The notes under the pieces were generated by a model that worked only from the letters and a program-made list of their open reading frames with translations, was not told the DNA's origin and did no database searches. The translations under genes were made by a program, and so were the position numbers. Shown here in pieces: positions 62,397 through 64,000 of a stretch of DNA of 64,000 bases. Each line of letters begins with the position of its first letter. Position 1 is the stretch's first letter. The DNA comes from Lucifuga dentata (lineage: Eukaryota > Chordata > Actinopteri > Ophidiiformes > Bythitidae): positions 84,259 to 148,258 of the forward strand of contig VXCM01001537.1 in the NCBI GenBank assembly GCA_014773175.1. Direction: 5' to 3'.

Positions 62397-62942
62397 ACCC
62401 GTGAAGACCCTCTTACCATATGCAATGACACTGGAAAATGATGCAGTTAAGTCATTTGCTTTTTTGCTGGCGTGTTGCGACTGCAGATCTGCATCTCACA
62501 TTGTCACGCATTGCTGCCACTCCACTGCGTTTTTCTGTTGCAGATGCTGGAATAAATTTGTAGCGCTGCATTTTTTAATAACTACAGCTCCTACAAACTT
62601 TATATACCACTTTGGTTTGCTAGATGTCGTGAAGCGCAAAACTGAAGCACTTCCACATCACCAACGTGACATTTCCTGTCTTAGAAATGAGCTCATCTTC
62701 AGCCGAAGTGTTTCTTGCCATCTTGATAGCGTGTCTGACTTGCTGAAAGCTTCGTGGGCCTGGTATCAAGGAACGTGATGGACGGGCTTGTCGGATGGGG
62801 AGTGACTTACTGCCTCATTTCCCGTTAAAAATAGTTGAATACTAGGTTTAAAAAAAAACAAAACAATTGATTTGGCGATTCAGTCATTTTACACATTATG
62901 CCAAAATGTAAAATCGAATTAATTGATTTATCACCCAGCCTT
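62397..62942 (-). pseudogene. ZBED-like hAT transposase 5' end with terminal repeat
   Basis: The minus strand starts at a hAT-like terminus (TAAGGCTGGGTGATAAATCA from about 62943), followed by ATG at 62721. The translation MARNTSAEDELISKTG leads into VTLVMWKCFSFAL, then TKVVYKVCRSC, then in a shifted frame KCSATNLFQHLQQKNAVEW. This order matches the N-terminal BED finger of ZBED-type hAT transposases ('W.WF.F...', 'C.VC', 'TTNLFQHL...H'). There is a stop, a frameshift and loss of a cysteine, and the catalytic region is missing. It is a different family from the 43180 relic. Confidence 0.75.
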
Positions 62943-63818
62943 ATAGGCATATTAATGAGCTGCTTCCTCTGGTGTCAAAAGCGATACTGACATTATAAAT
63001 CCACAAAGGAACCTATCTCTGCTTTATAGTTCTGCATTTTAAATGATTGACACTAGTATAAGAGAGATTTGATCCACACACTGGTACATGGAAGGTGCAG
63101 TGCCACAATAATTACACAAGAAGAATAGTCAGTATGTCAGTCCAGACAGACTTAACATATTTGGCTTACTGCTGACTTGCTTTTGGCTAATTGCTGTACG
63201 TTTGCAAAATTTTTGTGCAAGTGTTCTCTTTGTGACTCCCTCATAACTGATCTCTCTGTCAATATGTTTGCATGCATGTGAAAACTTTTGTTATACTCTG
63301 ATTAAGGCAATTAATGTTTTTTTTTTTTTTTCCAAATCTCATGTCAATGCCATATTTAAACTGAGTTATGCTTAAATCATTGTATGCTTACTCCTAGTAA
63401 CAGACCTAGATTCTCTTAGCAGGCATGTATACTTTGTAATTGGAGTTAGCATTCTCCACATTCATTTCCTCATCTGGGGGACTCTCCTTCATAGTTTGAT
63501 TAAGCAACACCACATGTATTATTCAGCAAATGGCAAAATCCTATTAATTCCATCCAAGTTTCTTCCCTAGTCTCATTTTTGCTTTAATCGCAACACAGAC
63601 AAAAACGTCAAGAGTATAGTGTGCATGTAAATGTACATTGTATTTGACATTCCAGTTGGGTCTTTTTAGTGGACCTGTCTGTCTGTCTCATATACAGAAT
63701 CCACTTAGTGTCCATCCTACATGATGTGATCTAACTACCACCATCTAATTTAAGACAAAACAATGACAAATAAAATATTCTCATGGAAAATTGTTTATAG
63801 AAATCAGGAAATCTATCT

Positions 63819-64000
63819 AAGATGGCGGCGCGCGAGTGTGCAGCGGCTCTTAGCTCTCCCGTGTTGTGCGTTTTAGTTTGTCTCCTGTTTTGTTTTTTGT
63901 CACTTTTTGGCGAGCTGTGTCGCGCTCAGTTCTCATACAGCAGGCAAGACTTGATTAACATCGGACTACACAGCAGCTCTCCAGTTACGAGCCACTTCCA
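63819..64000 (+). mobile_element. 5' end of a non-LTR retrotransposon, ORF open to window edge
   Basis: A sharp CpG-rich switch occurs at AAGATGGCGGC (63819-63829), which is also a YY1 site overlapping the ATG at 63822. From there 59 codons are open to the window end. The start MAARECAALSSPV is followed by a very hydrophobic Cys/Leu/Phe stretch (about residues 15-30) and then YSRQDLINIG. From memory, the YSRQ-like block occurs just before the endonuclease domain of L2/CR1-like LINEs in fish. The endonuclease and reverse transcriptase would lie beyond the window. An alternative is the first exon of a host gene with a signal peptide. Confidence 0.6.

Noticed and set aside
62401..62778. 125-codon + strand ORF
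   Set aside because: It is antisense to the ZBED-type transposase relic, which explains the open frame.
1..64000. CRISPR arrays, operons, tRNA and rRNA genes
   Set aside because: No regular spacer-repeat array, cloverleaf with intact boxes, or ribosomal sequence was seen. The sequence is a vertebrate chromosome.

Overview
The window looks like a teleost fish genome. It is AT-rich, with long introns, many decayed DNA transposons (hAT, Tc1/mariner, TTAA-target elements), SINE and LINE pieces and CA/TC microsatellites. It also carries one clearly recognisable vertebrate gene. No bacterial-type operon, CRISPR array, tRNA or rRNA gene was seen.

Bases 1-8500 carry the + strand gene GMPPA, the regulatory subunit of mannose-1-phosphate guanylyltransferase. 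Eleven coding exons (372 to 7875) join in frame into 409 codons including the stop. Only the short first coding exon (about 13 residues) lies upstream of the window. Its introns hold old hAT-type and foldback repeats.

About 9240-9830 is a CpG-richer promoter and 5' exon of a second + strand gene. Its ATG (9808) sits in a good Kozak context. Two further small exons (19151-19230, 20640-20678) continue the same frame, giving 45 codons. I do not recognise the protein, and its remaining exons are either beyond the window or too short to see.

Bases 20679-64000 contain no coding exon I can defend. Most of what can be named there is mobile-element debris: a Tc1-type transposase relic (28240-28410), a hAT element with both ends (33389-35236), two minus-strand hAT/ZBED-type transposase relics (43180-43720, 62397-62942), a terminal-repeat element (45899-46894), a TA-flanked Tc1/pogo-like element (55184-56492), and several dispersed repeats present twice. 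The last 180 bases look like the 5' end of a non-LTR retrotransposon whose ORF is open to the window edge.

Two cross-cutting observations stand out. First, seventeen runs of N (all but one a single base) interrupt the sequence. At least four are flanked by exact 64-66 bp direct duplications, which look like unmerged contig overlaps rather than biology. Second, there are several perfect or near-perfect short palindromes with almost no loop (for example at 11719, 37580, 38497 and 39207). They are not explained by the annotated features and fit template-switch inversions. I saw no convincing new biological system. The most useful follow-ups are the unidentified second gene, the palindromes and the assembly duplications.
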